A stretch of DNA of 61,974 nucleotides from Lachnospiraceae bacterium (GCA_021199655.1 JAJQHQ010000024.1:5888-67861), one strand, 5' to 3'; positions 46,744-56,122 are shown, counted from the stretch's first letter. Made by a program: numbers and translations. Notes: generated by a model not told the origin, from the letters alone.

Positions 46744-47937
46744 ATGGCAAAGGCTAAATTTGAAAGAACAAAACCGCATTGTAACATCGGTACCATCGGT
46801 CACGTAGATCATGGTAAGACCACTCTGACAGCGGCTATCACAAAGGTTCTTTCCCACAGAGTTGCTGGTAACGTAGAGACAAGCTTTGACAACATCGACA
46901 AGGCTCCGGAAGAGAGAGAGCGTGGTATCACAATTTCTACCGCTCATGTAGAGTATGAGACAGAGCACAGACATTACGCTCATGTTGACTGCCCAGGCCA
47001 TGCTGACTATGTAAAGAACATGATCACCGGTGCTGCACAGATGGATGGCGCTATCCTCGTAGTAGCTGCTACGGATGGTGTTATGGCTCAGACCAAGGAG
47101 CACATCCTTCTGTCCCGTCAGGTAGGCGTTCCGTATATCGTTGTATTCATGAACAAGTGTGATATGGTTGACGACGAAGAGCTTCTCGAGCTGGTAGACA
47201 TGGAGATCCGTGAGCTGCTGAACGAGTATGAGTTCCCGGGCGATGACACACCGATTATTCAGGGTTCCGCTCTGAAGGCTCTGGAAGATCCGGACGGAGA
47301 GTGGGGCGACAAGGTTATGGAGCTCATGGATGCTGTTGACAGCTGGGTTCCGGATCCGCAGCGTGCGACTGATCAGCCGTTCCTGATGCCGGTTGAGGAC
47401 GTATTCACCATCACAGGCCGTGGTACCGTTGCTACCGGTCGTGTAGAGCGTGGTACTCTGAAGCTGAACGAGGAAGTTGAGATCGTTGGTATCAAGGAAG
47501 AGATCCAGAAGACGACCGTTACCGGTATCGAGATGTTCCGTAAGCTGCTTGACTATGCTCAGGCTGGTGACAACATCGGTGCTCTTCTTCGTGGTATCAG
47601 AAGAACAGATATCGAGCGTGGTCAGGTTCTGGTTAAGCCGGGCAGCATCAAGTGCCACACCAAGTTTACCGCTCAGGTATACGTTCTGACCAAGGACGAG
47701 GGTGGCCGTCATACACCGTTCTTCAACAACTATCGTCCGCAGTTCTATTTCAGAACAACTGACGTAACAGGCGTGATCAATCTTCCGGAAGGCACAGAGA
47801 TGTGCATGCCTGGCGACAACGTAGAGATGACCATCGAGCTGATCCATCCAATCGCTATGGAGCAGGGTCTTACGTTCGCTATCCGTGAGGGTGGCCGTAC
47901 AGTTGGTTCAGGCCGTGTTGCTACGATCATCGAGTAA
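46744..47937 (+). CDS. tuf: Elongation factor Tu
   Basis: 397 residues. GTPase motifs: [31 protein letters not shown] and NKCD. Domains II and III are complete ([20 protein letters not shown], and [15 protein letters not shown] at the end). It delivers aminoacyl-tRNA to the ribosome. Only one copy is in this window. Ribosome site GGAGG. Confidence 0.99.
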   Translation: MAKAKFERTKPHCNIGTIGHVDHGKTTLTAAITKVLSHRVAGNVETSFDNIDKAPEERERGITISTAHVEYETEHRHYAHVDCPGHADYVKNMITGAAQMDGAILVVAATDGVMAQTKEHILLSRQVGVPYIVVFMNKCDMVDDEELLELVDMEIRELLNEYEFPGDDTPIIQGSALKALEDPDGEWGDKVMELMDAVDSWVPDPQRATDQPFLMPVEDVFTITGRGTVATGRVERGTLKLNEEVEIVGIKEEIQKTTVTGIEMFRKLLDYAQAGDNIGALLRGIRRTDIERGQVLVKPGSIKCHTKFTAQVYVLTKDEGGRHTPFFNNYRPQFYFRTTDVTGVINLPEGTEMCMPGDNVEMTIELIHPIAMEQGLTFAIREGGRTVGSGRVATIIE

Positions 47938-47970
47938 TCGAGACAGTAGAATTATATATTGAGATTCGTA

Positions 47971-48006
47971 CCGCAATCCCTGAATTCAGGGGTTGCGGTT
48001 TTTTTC
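47971..48006 (+). terminator. Terminator of tuf
   Basis: CCGCAATCCCTG / CAGGGGTTGCGG with AATT loop and T-run. Confidence 0.95.
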
Positions 48007-48083
48007 TGTATCATTTAGAATAGGTTTCAAATATATTTACTATCCAGAAGCTGGAGCAGGTTATTCACAGGAGGAGAATCAGA

Positions 48084-48587
48084 ATGTCTGTGTCAGAAGC
48101 TATGACTAAAATGATTCGGTTTTACGCACAGGAATCCGGTCAGAAAAGTCATCATGATATCAATCATTTCCAGAAGGTGTGGGCGTTTGCGAAGACAATT
48201 GGTGAACTGGAAGGTCTGGATGCGTATACACAGGAGACACTGGAGCTTGCAGCCATTGTGCACGACATCGCCTGTCCGCTCTGCCGAGAGAAATATGGCG
48301 ATGCGGATGGCCCTCATCAGGAGTTGGAAGGGCCATCGATGGCAAAGGCTTTTTATGAGGACATGGGATTGCCGAATGAACAGCTGGAGCGGATCTGCTT
48401 CCTCGTCGGCCATCATCATACGCTGGATCAGGTGGATGGGTTGGATTATCAGGTGTTGTTGGAGGCAGATTTTCTGGTAAATGCAGATGAAAGTCAGGCG
48501 CGCAGGGATCAGATCATGCGGTTCCGCGAAAGAGTCTATCGGACGAAGACAGGGATATCGTTATTGAATGACATTTACGGATTATAA
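48084..48587 (+). CDS. HD-domain phosphohydrolase
   Basis: 167 residues. Metal ligands of the HD superfamily: HHDINHFQKV (first His), IVHDIAC (HD pair), GHHHTLDQ and a late acidic residue in EADFLVNADE. Ribosome site AGGAGGAG. Small single-domain HD proteins hydrolyse nucleotides or phosphomonoesters; the substrate cannot be told. It is a single gene after tuf; a dispersed repeat follows. Confidence 0.85.
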   Translation: MSVSEAMTKMIRFYAQESGQKSHHDINHFQKVWAFAKTIGELEGLDAYTQETLELAAIVHDIACPLCREKYGDADGPHQELEGPSMAKAFYEDMGLPNEQLERICFLVGHHHTLDQVDGLDYQVLLEADFLVNADESQARRDQIMRFRERVYRTKTGISLLNDIYGL

Positions 48588-48638
48588 GGCTTTGGGGCGG
48601 AAATACTGGCACCAGCTCGAATAATAGTAAATTCGTTG

Positions 48639-48665
48639 TAACTGTAAAAGTACTGAACAGTAACA
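48639..48665. repeat. Dispersed 27-bp palindromic repeat, copy 5
   Basis: GTAACTGT-N11-ACAGTAAC; loop AAAAGTACTGA. Confidence 0.75.
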
Positions 48666-48725
48666 ATTTGTTTTGGCTGCCACTTTTACAATACATATAA
48701 ATGTGTAGAATGTGAGGATAAGAGG

Positions 48726-49469
48726 ATGCGAATTGCAGTACTTTCCGATACGCATGATGTGCTGCGGGAGGAAGTCCTTGAACAGATTCGTCTGGCCGAT
48801 GCGGTGATCCATGCCGGAGATGTCAGCAAACCGGAGATTGTTGACCGGATTCAGGCAAATCTTCCGGAAAAAAACAGGCTGTATCTGGTGCGGGGCAATA
48901 TGGATGGGGACTGGGCAAAGCGGATTCCGGAGACGCTGGAGTTGGAGCTTGAGCAGGTACGCATCTTTGTAGTACATAACAGGAAAAAAGCAGAGATTCC
49001 GGAAAATTGTGATATTGTCATTTCCGGGCATACACACAGATTTCAGGCGGAAACAACGGACGGGCGATCATGGCTGAATCCGGGCACCTGTGGACGGAGA
49101 CGTTTTCATTCGGAATTGACCATGGCTGTATTGCAGATTGAGGGAAACAGCTGGCAGATGGAAAAAATCGGGATCGGAGCAGAAGACGCGTCCGCCGGAA
49201 AGAATGAAAATGCGATCGCTGCTGCAGAAGTGTCTGGCTGCGGAGCAGGCAGTGGTCTGATGGAGCTGTCATCGGGAGCGCTTCTTTTACTGATCTCTGG
49301 AATCTTAAAAAGAGTGGACAAGGGAAAGACAATCTCGCAGATCGCAGGGGAAATGAATGTAGATGAAATGTTTGTAGAGGACATATGCAGGATCTACGTC
49401 ACGCACCCGGGAGTTACTGCGAATGGAATTCTGGATAAGCTGGAAGTCAACCGGCATATTGGAGCATGA
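48726..49469 (+). CDS. YfcE-like metallophosphoesterase with C-terminal helical extension
   Basis: 247 residues. Residues 1-155 are the phosphoesterase: LSDTHD, HAGDVSKPE, VRGNMDGDW, VHNRKK and SGHTHRF. The usual HGH motif is VHNRK here, so one metal ligand may differ. Residues ~165-247 are extra: a Gly/Ala linker and a helical, winged-helix-like part (GKTISQIAGEMNVDEMFVED). This is a second phosphoesterase of this family in the window, and it has diverged clearly from the one at 29.4 kb. Partner and substrate unknown. Confidence 0.8.
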   Translation: MRIAVLSDTHDVLREEVLEQIRLADAVIHAGDVSKPEIVDRIQANLPEKNRLYLVRGNMDGDWAKRIPETLELELEQVRIFVVHNRKKAEIPENCDIVISGHTHRFQAETTDGRSWLNPGTCGRRRFHSELTMAVLQIEGNSWQMEKIGIGAEDASAGKNENAIAAAEVSGCGAGSGLMELSSGALLLLISGILKRVDKGKTISQIAGEMNVDEMFVEDICRIYVTHPGVTANGILDKLEVNRHIGA

Positions 49470-49511
49470 AATGATTCTGAAAAGCTACGGCAAAGAGCGT
49501 TGGGAGCAGAA

Positions 49512-50330
49512 ATGACACGGATACAGGAATTGCTTTTTGAGCTTCAGGATATCAAATACGCGGATTTTCAGAGCAATCTGACGCCGACGCTTTCCAGGGA
49601 GAGATTCATTGGTGTGCGGACGCCGGAGCTTCGTGCGTTGGCGAAAAAGCTGGCGGCAGTAAGAAAGATTGAAGAGTTTTTAAAAGATCTGCCGCATTTT
49701 TATTTTGAAGAAAATCAGCTGCACGCGTTTCTGATTGCGGAAGAAAAGGACTTTTCCGTCTGTCTGGAAGAACTGGAACGGTTTTTACCTTATATCGATA
49801 ATTGGGCGACCTGCGATCAGCTGTCTCCGAAGGTATTCAAAAATTGTCCGGAACGTCTGCTTCCTTACATAGACCGCTGGCTGGATTCTTCCCATATTTA
49901 TACCGTGCGCTATGGAATTGGCATGCTGATGCGTTATTTCCTCGATGACCGGTTTTCGGTAAAATATGCGGAGCAGGTGGCGGCAATTCCTTCTGACAGA
50001 GCGTACTTTCGCTGTAAATGGCAGACGACTGGTGCGTCAGAAGCGCCGACCGGGCAAAGGTATGTGCGAATGGAAGCGCAGAAAGATCCAGCTATGAAAG
50101 AGCCGATGGCCGGCGGCCGCCCATATTATATCAGCATGATGGTCGCCTGGTATTTTGCGACGGCACTGGCAAAGCAGTATGATGCGATTTTTCCTTTTCT
50201 GAAGGAAAACAGGCTCGACACCTGGACACACAATAAGACAATCCAGAAGGCGGAGGAGAGCTATCGAATCACGTCGGAGCAAAAAGCCTGTCTGAAATTA
50301 TTGAAAAGGACCGGGAGAAAAACTGTATGA
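49512..50330 (+). CDS. DNA alkylation repair protein (AlkD-like HEAT repeat)
   Basis: 272 residues from ATG 49512 (GGGAG 6 nt upstream). AlkD-family features: RERFIGVRTPELRALAKKL, HFYFEENQLHAFLI, DNWATCDQLSPK and RYGIGMLMRYFLDD. AlkD enzymes remove alkylated bases through a HEAT-repeat scaffold without base flipping. Between VAAIPS and YYISMMVAW there is an extra ~40-residue insert (about residues 161-203). It overlaps the MFS gene by 4 bp (ATGA). Confidence 0.85.
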   Translation: MTRIQELLFELQDIKYADFQSNLTPTLSRERFIGVRTPELRALAKKLAAVRKIEEFLKDLPHFYFEENQLHAFLIAEEKDFSVCLEELERFLPYIDNWATCDQLSPKVFKNCPERLLPYIDRWLDSSHIYTVRYGIGMLMRYFLDDRFSVKYAEQVAAIPSDRAYFRCKWQTTGASEAPTGQRYVRMEAQKDPAMKEPMAGGRPYYISMMVAWYFATALAKQYDAIFPFLKENRLDTWTHNKTIQKAEESYRITSEQKACLKLLKRTGRKTV

Positions 50331-51502
50331 AATTCACTTATAAACACACAGTATACGCCTGCTTTACCGGCTATATCGCGCAGGCAATCATCAACAATTT
50401 CGCGCCGCTGCTGTTTCTGACCTTTCAGTCGCAGTACGGGATCACGCTGGATAAGATCGCGCTTCTGACCGGACTGAATTTTGGGGTGCAGCTGCTTATT
50501 GATCTGCTCTCCGCAAAATTTGCGGACAAAATCGGCTACCGCCCCTGTGTGATCGGCGCGCATGTATTTTCGGCGGCAGGGCTGATTTTGCTTACAATTT
50601 TGCCGGAACTTCTGCCAAACGCATACGCGGGACTTTGTATTGCAGTCGTAGTCTATGCTCTTGGCGGCGGACTTCTGGAGGTGCTGGTAAGCCCGATCAT
50701 GGAAGCCTGTCCGGGCGACGAGAAGGCGAAAGCGATGAGTCTGCTGCATTCGTTTTACTGCTGGGGGCATGTCGCCGTTGTGCTGCTTTCCAGTCTGTTC
50801 TTTGCGGTTTTTGGTATTTCGAACTGGAAGATAATGGCGCTGCTCTGGGCCGTTGTGCCGATCCTGAACGGGATTTTCTTTTCCCGTGTACCGATCGGCT
50901 CGCTGCTTGAAGAAGGTGAAGAGGGATACAGCATCCGTCAGCTGGCGTCGATGGGCGCCTTCTGGATTTTTATGCTGCTGATGGCCTGTGCGGGAGCCTG
51001 TGAGCAGGCAGTGAGTCAGTGGGCGAGCGCTTACGCCGAGAGCGGACTGAAGGTGTCGAAGACGGTCGGGGATCTGGCCGGTCCGCTTTTGTTTGCCGTG
51101 ACCATGGGCAGCGCCCGGCTGTTCTACGGCAAATTCGGCGAAAAGATTGATCTGAAGAAGTTTATGTGGATGAGCGGCCTGCTCTGTCTGTGCAGCTATC
51201 TGATCATCGGCTTATCGACTCTGCCGATCCTGGGCTTTTTGGGATGCGCTCTTTGCGGATTGTCGGTCGGCATTCTCTGGCCCGGCACCTTCAGCCTCGG
51301 TACGAAAGGAATTACCAGAGGCGGTACGGCGATGTTTGCACTTTTTGCGCTGGCGGGCGATGTCGGCTGCAGCAGCGGGCCGACCTTTGTCGGCATGATG
51401 GCGGAGCGGTTTGGCGGTCAGCTGAATCTGGGTATTCTGACGGGAATCGTATTTCCAGTCCTGCTGCTAGTGGGACTGAACCTGGAGAGAAAGATTTCGT
51501 AA
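50327..51502 (+). CDS. MFS transporter
   Basis: 391 residues with about 12 membrane helices. The cytoplasmic loop between helices 2 and 3 reads SAKFADKIGYRPC, the MFS motif A region (D-x-x-G-R/Y-R). SFYCWGHVAVVLLSS in the first half and GLSVGILWPGTFSLGTKGI in the second resemble the fucose/sugar-porter-like branch. It is translationally coupled to the AlkD-like gene. Substrate not predictable; an exporter is as likely as an importer. Confidence 0.88.
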   Translation: MKFTYKHTVYACFTGYIAQAIINNFAPLLFLTFQSQYGITLDKIALLTGLNFGVQLLIDLLSAKFADKIGYRPCVIGAHVFSAAGLILLTILPELLPNAYAGLCIAVVVYALGGGLLEVLVSPIMEACPGDEKAKAMSLLHSFYCWGHVAVVLLSSLFFAVFGISNWKIMALLWAVVPILNGIFFSRVPIGSLLEEGEEGYSIRQLASMGAFWIFMLLMACAGACEQAVSQWASAYAESGLKVSKTVGDLAGPLLFAVTMGSARLFYGKFGEKIDLKKFMWMSGLLCLCSYLIIGLSTLPILGFLGCALCGLSVGILWPGTFSLGTKGITRGGTAMFALFALAGDVGCSSGPTFVGMMAERFGGQLNLGILTGIVFPVLLLVGLNLERKIS

Positions 51503-51525
51503 CGGTTCAGTATTTTCACAGCTGT
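51499..51525. repeat. Dispersed palindromic repeat, copy 6 (inverted)
   Basis: GTAACGGTTCAGTATTTTCA then CAGCTGT: the reverse orientation of copy 1 with changed right arm. It overlaps the MFS stop codon. Confidence 0.6.
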
Positions 51526-51647
51526 GAGGGAAAGATAAATGCAGAAATACGGAATGACAATGACAGGAACCTGAGAATCCGGATGGATGAACAGACAAAG
51601 AACCGAATTGGAGAGAATTGTCAGAGCATTAAGAGAGTGGATATATT

Positions 51648-53381
51648 ATGAATGGAAAAAGTTGCGGAATCACTCGTAAACTGTATCTGGAACTGACGCC
51701 GCCAACGGAAGAAGACAGCCGTTCTGCGCAGCAGCGTATTCTGGAAGCGATTGAGGCTAAGACAGATTTAGATACTTCAGAAATGTCAAAGATCACCGGA
51801 TCATCAGGTAATACAGGGAAGACGATAATAAAGATTCCGCTGGACATCCTTCGCAAACTGCATCCGTTCTGCCAAGATGTCAATTGGAAGCTGACTGTTT
51901 CCCTGGCCTGGGATGGTACCTGCTGGCAGGTCGTGGCGCTGGAAGCGGGAGATACTTCCGGTGCGCACTATGGTCTGGCGGTAGATCTGGGCAGCACGAC
52001 GGTGGTGATGCAGCTGGTCGACTGTGAAAGCGGTGAAGTAGTGGTACAGGAGAGCGCATACAACCGGCAGATTGCGTACGGTGAAGATATCCTGTCGCGG
52101 ATTTTTTACAGCAAGGATCAGCCGGAGCGTCTGGAGGAGATTCGGCGTGCAACGGTGGAGACGATCGTTACGCTGATGGAGAAGCTGGAAGGGAGGGCAG
52201 GGATTCCTCTAAGGACGTCTTCAGAAGCTTTAGAAACAAATGCCGCTGAAGAAGACAGTGACGGGAACCGTGCAGGCCGCTGCATTTCCATGGTTGTGGC
52301 AGGCAATACCACGATGACACACTTTTTGCTTGGGATGGATGCGTTCTGCGTTTTTTCCACGCCCTATGCTGTGCAGGCGGATCAGCCTGGATTCCTTAAG
52401 GGAATGGAGCTTGGGATTCCGATTCCGGGCTATGTATTCTGCTACCCGGGGAAGGCCAACTATCTGGGCGGCGATATCATTAGCGGGATGGTGGCGACCG
52501 ATCTGCATCACAGGGACTCGATTTCGCTGTTTTTTGATGTGGGGACGAATGGCGAGCTGGTCGTCGGGAACCGGGATTTTCTGTTGTGCGGCGCAGGAGC
52601 CGCGGGACCGGCTCTGGAAGGCGGAGTGGTGAAGACCGGCATGCGAGCGGCCGAAGGCGCGGTACAGCATGTGAAGCTGGTGGAAGATTGCGGGAATGGG
52701 GTGCTCACAGATGTTATTGGCGGCGGAACCCCAAAAGGCATCTGCGGATCCGGAATCATCGATCTGATATCGGAGCTGTTTATGCATGGGATCCTCGATC
52801 TGCGGGGAAAACTGGTGCCGGAAGCTTCGGATGCGATCGTGTGGCGTGCGGGTACTGAAGATTCCAGCGAAGACAGAGCAGAGCGTGCTTCGGATAGTCT
52901 GGGATGCGGCGGAGATGCGGCCGGGCAGGATGGAGAATACGCATTTCAATACGCGCCCGGTCTTTATTTTTACCAGAGCGATATCCATGAATTCATCCGC
53001 ACAAAGGCTGCCGCTTATACGATGATGGAATATCTGCTTTCAGAGACTGGTATGAATCTTAACGATGTCGGAGATTTTTACATGGCCGGTGCGTTCGGCT
53101 CCCATGTGGATGTGACTTCGGCTGTCAATATCGGGATGTATCCGGATGTGGATCCGGTGCGGATTCACGCGGTCGGAAATACGTCGCTGGAAGGCGCACA
53201 GAAGCTTTTACTTGACCGTTCTGTTGCTGAAGAATTACCGGAAATCCTGGACCTGATGACCTATGTTCAGTTCGGCGCGGTGGAGGGTTTTCTGGAAAAA
53301 ATGACAGCGGCTTCGGCACTGCCGCACACCGATCTGGAACGTTATCCATCGGTGAAAGCACGGCTGAATCAATACGCATAA
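51648..53381 (+). CDS. RACo-like ASKHA ATPase (DUF4445) without ferredoxin domain
   Basis: 577 residues. The N-terminal ~100 residues match the linker of reductive activators of corrinoid proteins (RKLYLELTPPTEEDSRS, VNWKLTVSL). The ATPase core follows: YGLAVDLGSTTVVMQL, GDIISGMVATDLH, FFDVGTNGELVVGN, GAGAAGPALEGG and DFYMAGAFGSHVD. The [2Fe-2S] domain that normally precedes the linker is absent, and no corrinoid or methyltransferase gene is near. A ~20-residue Glu/Asp/Asn-rich insert lies near residue 190. The 3' end overlaps the convergent kinase gene by 13 bp. Confidence 0.82.
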   Translation: MNGKSCGITRKLYLELTPPTEEDSRSAQQRILEAIEAKTDLDTSEMSKITGSSGNTGKTIIKIPLDILRKLHPFCQDVNWKLTVSLAWDGTCWQVVALEAGDTSGAHYGLAVDLGSTTVVMQLVDCESGEVVVQESAYNRQIAYGEDILSRIFYSKDQPERLEEIRRATVETIVTLMEKLEGRAGIPLRTSSEALETNAAEEDSDGNRAGRCISMVVAGNTTMTHFLLGMDAFCVFSTPYAVQADQPGFLKGMELGIPIPGYVFCYPGKANYLGGDIISGMVATDLHHRDSISLFFDVGTNGELVVGNRDFLLCGAGAAGPALEGGVVKTGMRAAEGAVQHVKLVEDCGNGVLTDVIGGGTPKGICGSGIIDLISELFMHGILDLRGKLVPEASDAIVWRAGTEDSSEDRAERASDSLGCGGDAAGQDGEYAFQYAPGLYFYQSDIHEFIRTKAAAYTMMEYLLSETGMNLNDVGDFYMAGAFGSHVDVTSAVNIGMYPDVDPVRIHAVGNTSLEGAQKLLLDRSVAEELPEILDLMTYVQFGAVEGFLEKMTAASALPHTDLERYPSVKARLNQYA

Positions 53382-55400
53382 TAATAATCCGCATCCGGAT
53401 ACTGTGCACGGATGGCTTCGGCCTGCTCTTCGGTGCAGGAGATCATGTGCAGGTTCGGAATGTCGGTGAGCCCGTCATAGCTTAAGCAGGTGCTGGAATA
53501 GATTTTCAGCGATGTCAGCGATTCCAGAGAGGAGAGCCCGCCAAAATCAGTGATGGTTGCGTCTTTGATATCGAGTTCCCGGAGGGCAGGCAGATCGATT
53601 GATTCCAGAGAGATTTCTTCCATATTTCCCACGTAGACGCCCAGGGATTCCAGAGAGGAGATATCGGACAGCTGATCGACAGAGAACCCGTTCATCGAAT
53701 GGACATAGAGCGTGGTCAGCGAGGTTTCACTCATGGCGGCAATGACTGAGCCTGTAAGATGGTCGATCTCCAGAGAAGTCAGATGCTCCAGTGAGGACAG
53801 CTGCGAATAGTCGGTCAGATCCAGATCGAAGATGTTCAGCTCCTCGATGGCACTGTTTTCCAGACCGGTCAGTGACCGGATACCGGTTGAACTGATATTG
53901 AGAGTTTTCAGATTCGTAAGTGTAGAAATGACGGAGGTATCCGGGATCTCCAGCCCGGCAAGATTGAGAATCTCAATATCCGTGTTTCCGGAAAGCGCGG
54001 ACAGATCATTCAGCGGATTGTAGCCAATTCCCAGTTCTTTGAGGCTTAAGTCCGAGTCCGCAAGGGCGGAGAGATCGGTAATCTGCTGCCGGTAAAGACA
54101 CAGTGTACGCAGGTTCGGCATATGCGTGATGTCTTCAAGGGAAGAGATAGACCCTGCCTGTTCAAAAAGTCCGGATTCCCGCATCTCCTCATCATAAGCA
54201 TAAGGATAATTCCCCTGAAACCAGAAGTCATCGTCATCTGTATAAATCTGCTGTCCGAAAATGTGCAGAGAGACGATCTTTTCCAGACCCTTTTCCGTAA
54301 CGGGTTCGTCTTCTCCGATGCCAAGCTGGGAGCGCACCGCTTCCTCGATCAATGGCTCGGTAAATGTGTAGACAGCTGTCAAAGAATCCGTGTCTGCGGA
54401 AGAGGATTCGTTTTCAAGAGAACCTTCCGCAGAATGATCAGAAATCGTTCCGCGATTGAACCAGGCACCGGCTGCCAGAATCAGGACCACCGCAAATACT
54501 GCGGCTGCGATATGCGAATACTTCCTGATTCTCATACGGGAAGCGGATCCGGCCGATGTGCGCCCGCGATTCTGCTGTGGGAACCGCACGGCCAGAAGGT
54601 CGGCCAGAAATTCATCCGCGCTCTGGTAGCGCCTGTCCGGATCAAACATGGTCGCGCGGCGGATGATGGCTGCTGCCGACTCATCAATCTCCGCGAGCAT
54701 TTCGTCCGTGGGAGTGTATTCCCCGGTCAGGCAGTAGAAGAATGTGAGGCCGAGCGAATACAGATCGCTTCTTACATCACTCTGTTTGTAGCCAAACTGT
54801 TCCGGCGGCGCTGTCAGCTGTGTTCCCATCACAAACGTATCGCTGCGCTTGCCCGGATGATAAAAGCGGGAAATGCCCAGATCAATATAGTGACATCTGC
54901 CTTCTGTATCCACGATGATGTTTTGCGGCTTGATGTCGCGGTGGATCATAGGCGGAGTCATAGAGTGCAGAAAACGCAGAAGATCAGCCAAAGAGATCAT
55001 ATAGTCGAGAGTCTGCATCACAGGAATTCCGGGCTTTTCATAATTTGTTTCGCACAGTTCCTCCAGAGTTTTTCCTTCTATATAAGTTCGGATGTAAAAA
55101 ACCTCATCGTCGGGGGGGGTATTTTTCCAGAAAAACAGCAGTCGGAAAAAGCTTCGGATACCAGGGATCCTCCGAAGCATGGATGAGGTTCAGAATTTTT
55201 TTCTCATTGATAAGCTGCGTCGCATGCTCCGGTCTGGAGGCTGTCTTTAAAAGGTAGAGGCTTCCGGTGGTCCCTTTCTTGCGGAGCAGATACGTGCCGG
55301 CACCGGTCTCCTCGGAATATTTCAGACAGGATTCGACATGATAGACCTCCGCCAGATCCGGAGGAAGCTGAAATGGCGTGTCATCGGACCATTGACTCAT
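53369..55400 (-). CDS. Receptor-like Ser/Thr kinase with extracellular leucine-rich repeats; frameshift at a G8 tract
   Basis: Two overlapping frames form one 676-residue protein if one base of the C8 run (G8 on the plus strand, 55112-55119) is skipped. The N-lobe ends FLEKYPP; the other frame continues DDEVFYIRTYIEGKTLEEL. Kinase motifs: SLYLLKTAS (lysine), HRDIKPQN (~153), YIDLGISRF (DLG for DFG, ~173), TAPPEQFG and RRYQSADEF. A membrane helix (~295-314, HIAAAVFAVVLILAAGAWF) is followed by an outside region with leucine-rich repeats (~430-655: LRTLCLYRQQITDLSALAD, IEILNLAGLEI, LTSLEIDHL). As read, the product stops after 98 residues. It lies 6 bp after a HTH gene. Confidence 0.8.
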
Positions 55401-55406
55401 GGCCTT

Positions 55407-55868
55407 TCACTCCTTCTCCCGATTTTCTTTATACAGGGGCGTTTCGCCTTCCTGAATCAGCAGATCATTGGCCTGCTGCATGGTATAATTTTTCTCAATC
55501 GCAAAGATGATCGCCGCGTCGCGTTTTACTCTCGGATAGAGCGCACCCTGACGCGCAAGCCGCAGCAGCTGGTTTGTCTCGGCGAGAGTCGCGGAAAGGC
55601 ACAGGCTGATGCGCAGCACCATATTGCGGCCGGGTGACTTCTGACCGCTCAATACATGATAGAAATAAGACCGTTCAATGCCGCTCTCCGTAATCACATC
55701 TATCGCTGTTTTGCCGTGCTTTAGCATCGTAGAATACAGAAAATGGCAGAAGAGCGGCTCCTCTTCCAGATCGTGGTATGTCTCGGTCACTTCAGAAAAG
55801 TCATTCGATTTTTTGATAAGCGTAAGAAGCTGGGATGTTGTGATGTCTTTTGTATTCTTCTTCGACAA
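55407..55868 (-). CDS. Helix-turn-helix protein, XRE-like
   Basis: 153 residues with a probable TTG start at 55868 (AGGAGGG 6 nt upstream); an in-frame TTG at 55889 lies ahead of the ribosome site. The middle holds a five-helix DNA-binding-like domain: GKTAIDVITESGIERSYFYH and VLSGQKSPGRNMVLRISLCL, similar to XRE/lambda-repressor HTHs. The C-terminal part (GALYPRVKRDAAIIFAIEKN) continues with helices. The gene directly precedes the kinase gene, and a possible operator array lies ~150-230 bp upstream, toward the divergent surface-protein gene. The family is not named here. Confidence 0.75.
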   Translation of the reverse strand: MSKKNTKDITTSQLLTLIKKSNDFSEVTETYHDLEEEPLFCHFLYSTMLKHGKTAIDVITESGIERSYFYHVLSGQKSPGRNMVLRISLCLSATLAETNQLLRLARQGALYPRVKRDAAIIFAIEKNYTMQQANDLLIQEGETPLYKENREKE

Positions 55869-55899
55869 AGCAATCCCTCCTGATTTCAAACGTTATTTC

Positions 55900-55925
55900 G
55901 TAACTGCTGATGCCTTTATGGTTAC
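55900..55925. repeat. Degenerate palindromic repeat, copy 7
   Basis: GTAAC...GTTAC over 26 bp with a different interior (TGCTGATGCC...). It may be a remote member of the family or an operator of the HTH gene. Confidence 0.4.
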
Positions 55926-56017
55926 GAAAGGATGATAGTTGTATTATTGTTACCATGAATATTGTCAGTATATCATAGTTCGATAAAATCTGACAATCGT
56001 TTTGGAATTTCTCTAAA

Positions 56018-56095
56018 AAAGTCTCCTTTTAGGACACAAAAAATCTTTTTTCAGGACACTGGACAAAAAAGGTACGAAGTCTTTTTTTGGGACAC
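56018..56095 (+). promoter_or_regulatory. Three 20-bp direct repeats upstream of the surface-protein gene
   Basis: Copies at 56018-56037, 56040-56059 and 56076-56095 share RAAGTCTTTTTTnRGGACAC. Start-to-start distances are 22 and 36 bp. The last copy reaches into the -35 region of the promoter at 56114. Probable activator or regulator sites. Confidence 0.65.
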
Positions 56096-56113
56096 CATCT
56101 GAAAAGCCAAAGG

Positions 56114-56122
56114 TGATAGAAT
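56114..56122 (+). promoter_or_regulatory. Extended -10 promoter of the large surface protein
   Basis: TGATAGAAT is a TGn extended -10; the hexamer 17 bp upstream (ACCATC) is a poor -35. This suggests dependence on an activator. Confidence 0.55.

Noticed and set aside
53369-55180. Kinase gene beginning at the internal ATG (MLRRIPGIRS)
   Set aside because: That start gives a non-kinase N-terminus; the true N-lobe is in the neighbouring frame ending at the G8 tract.
54122-55186. 354-codon plus-strand frame opposite the kinase
   Set aside because: Shadow frame without ribosome site or domain; it ends near the same homopolymer.
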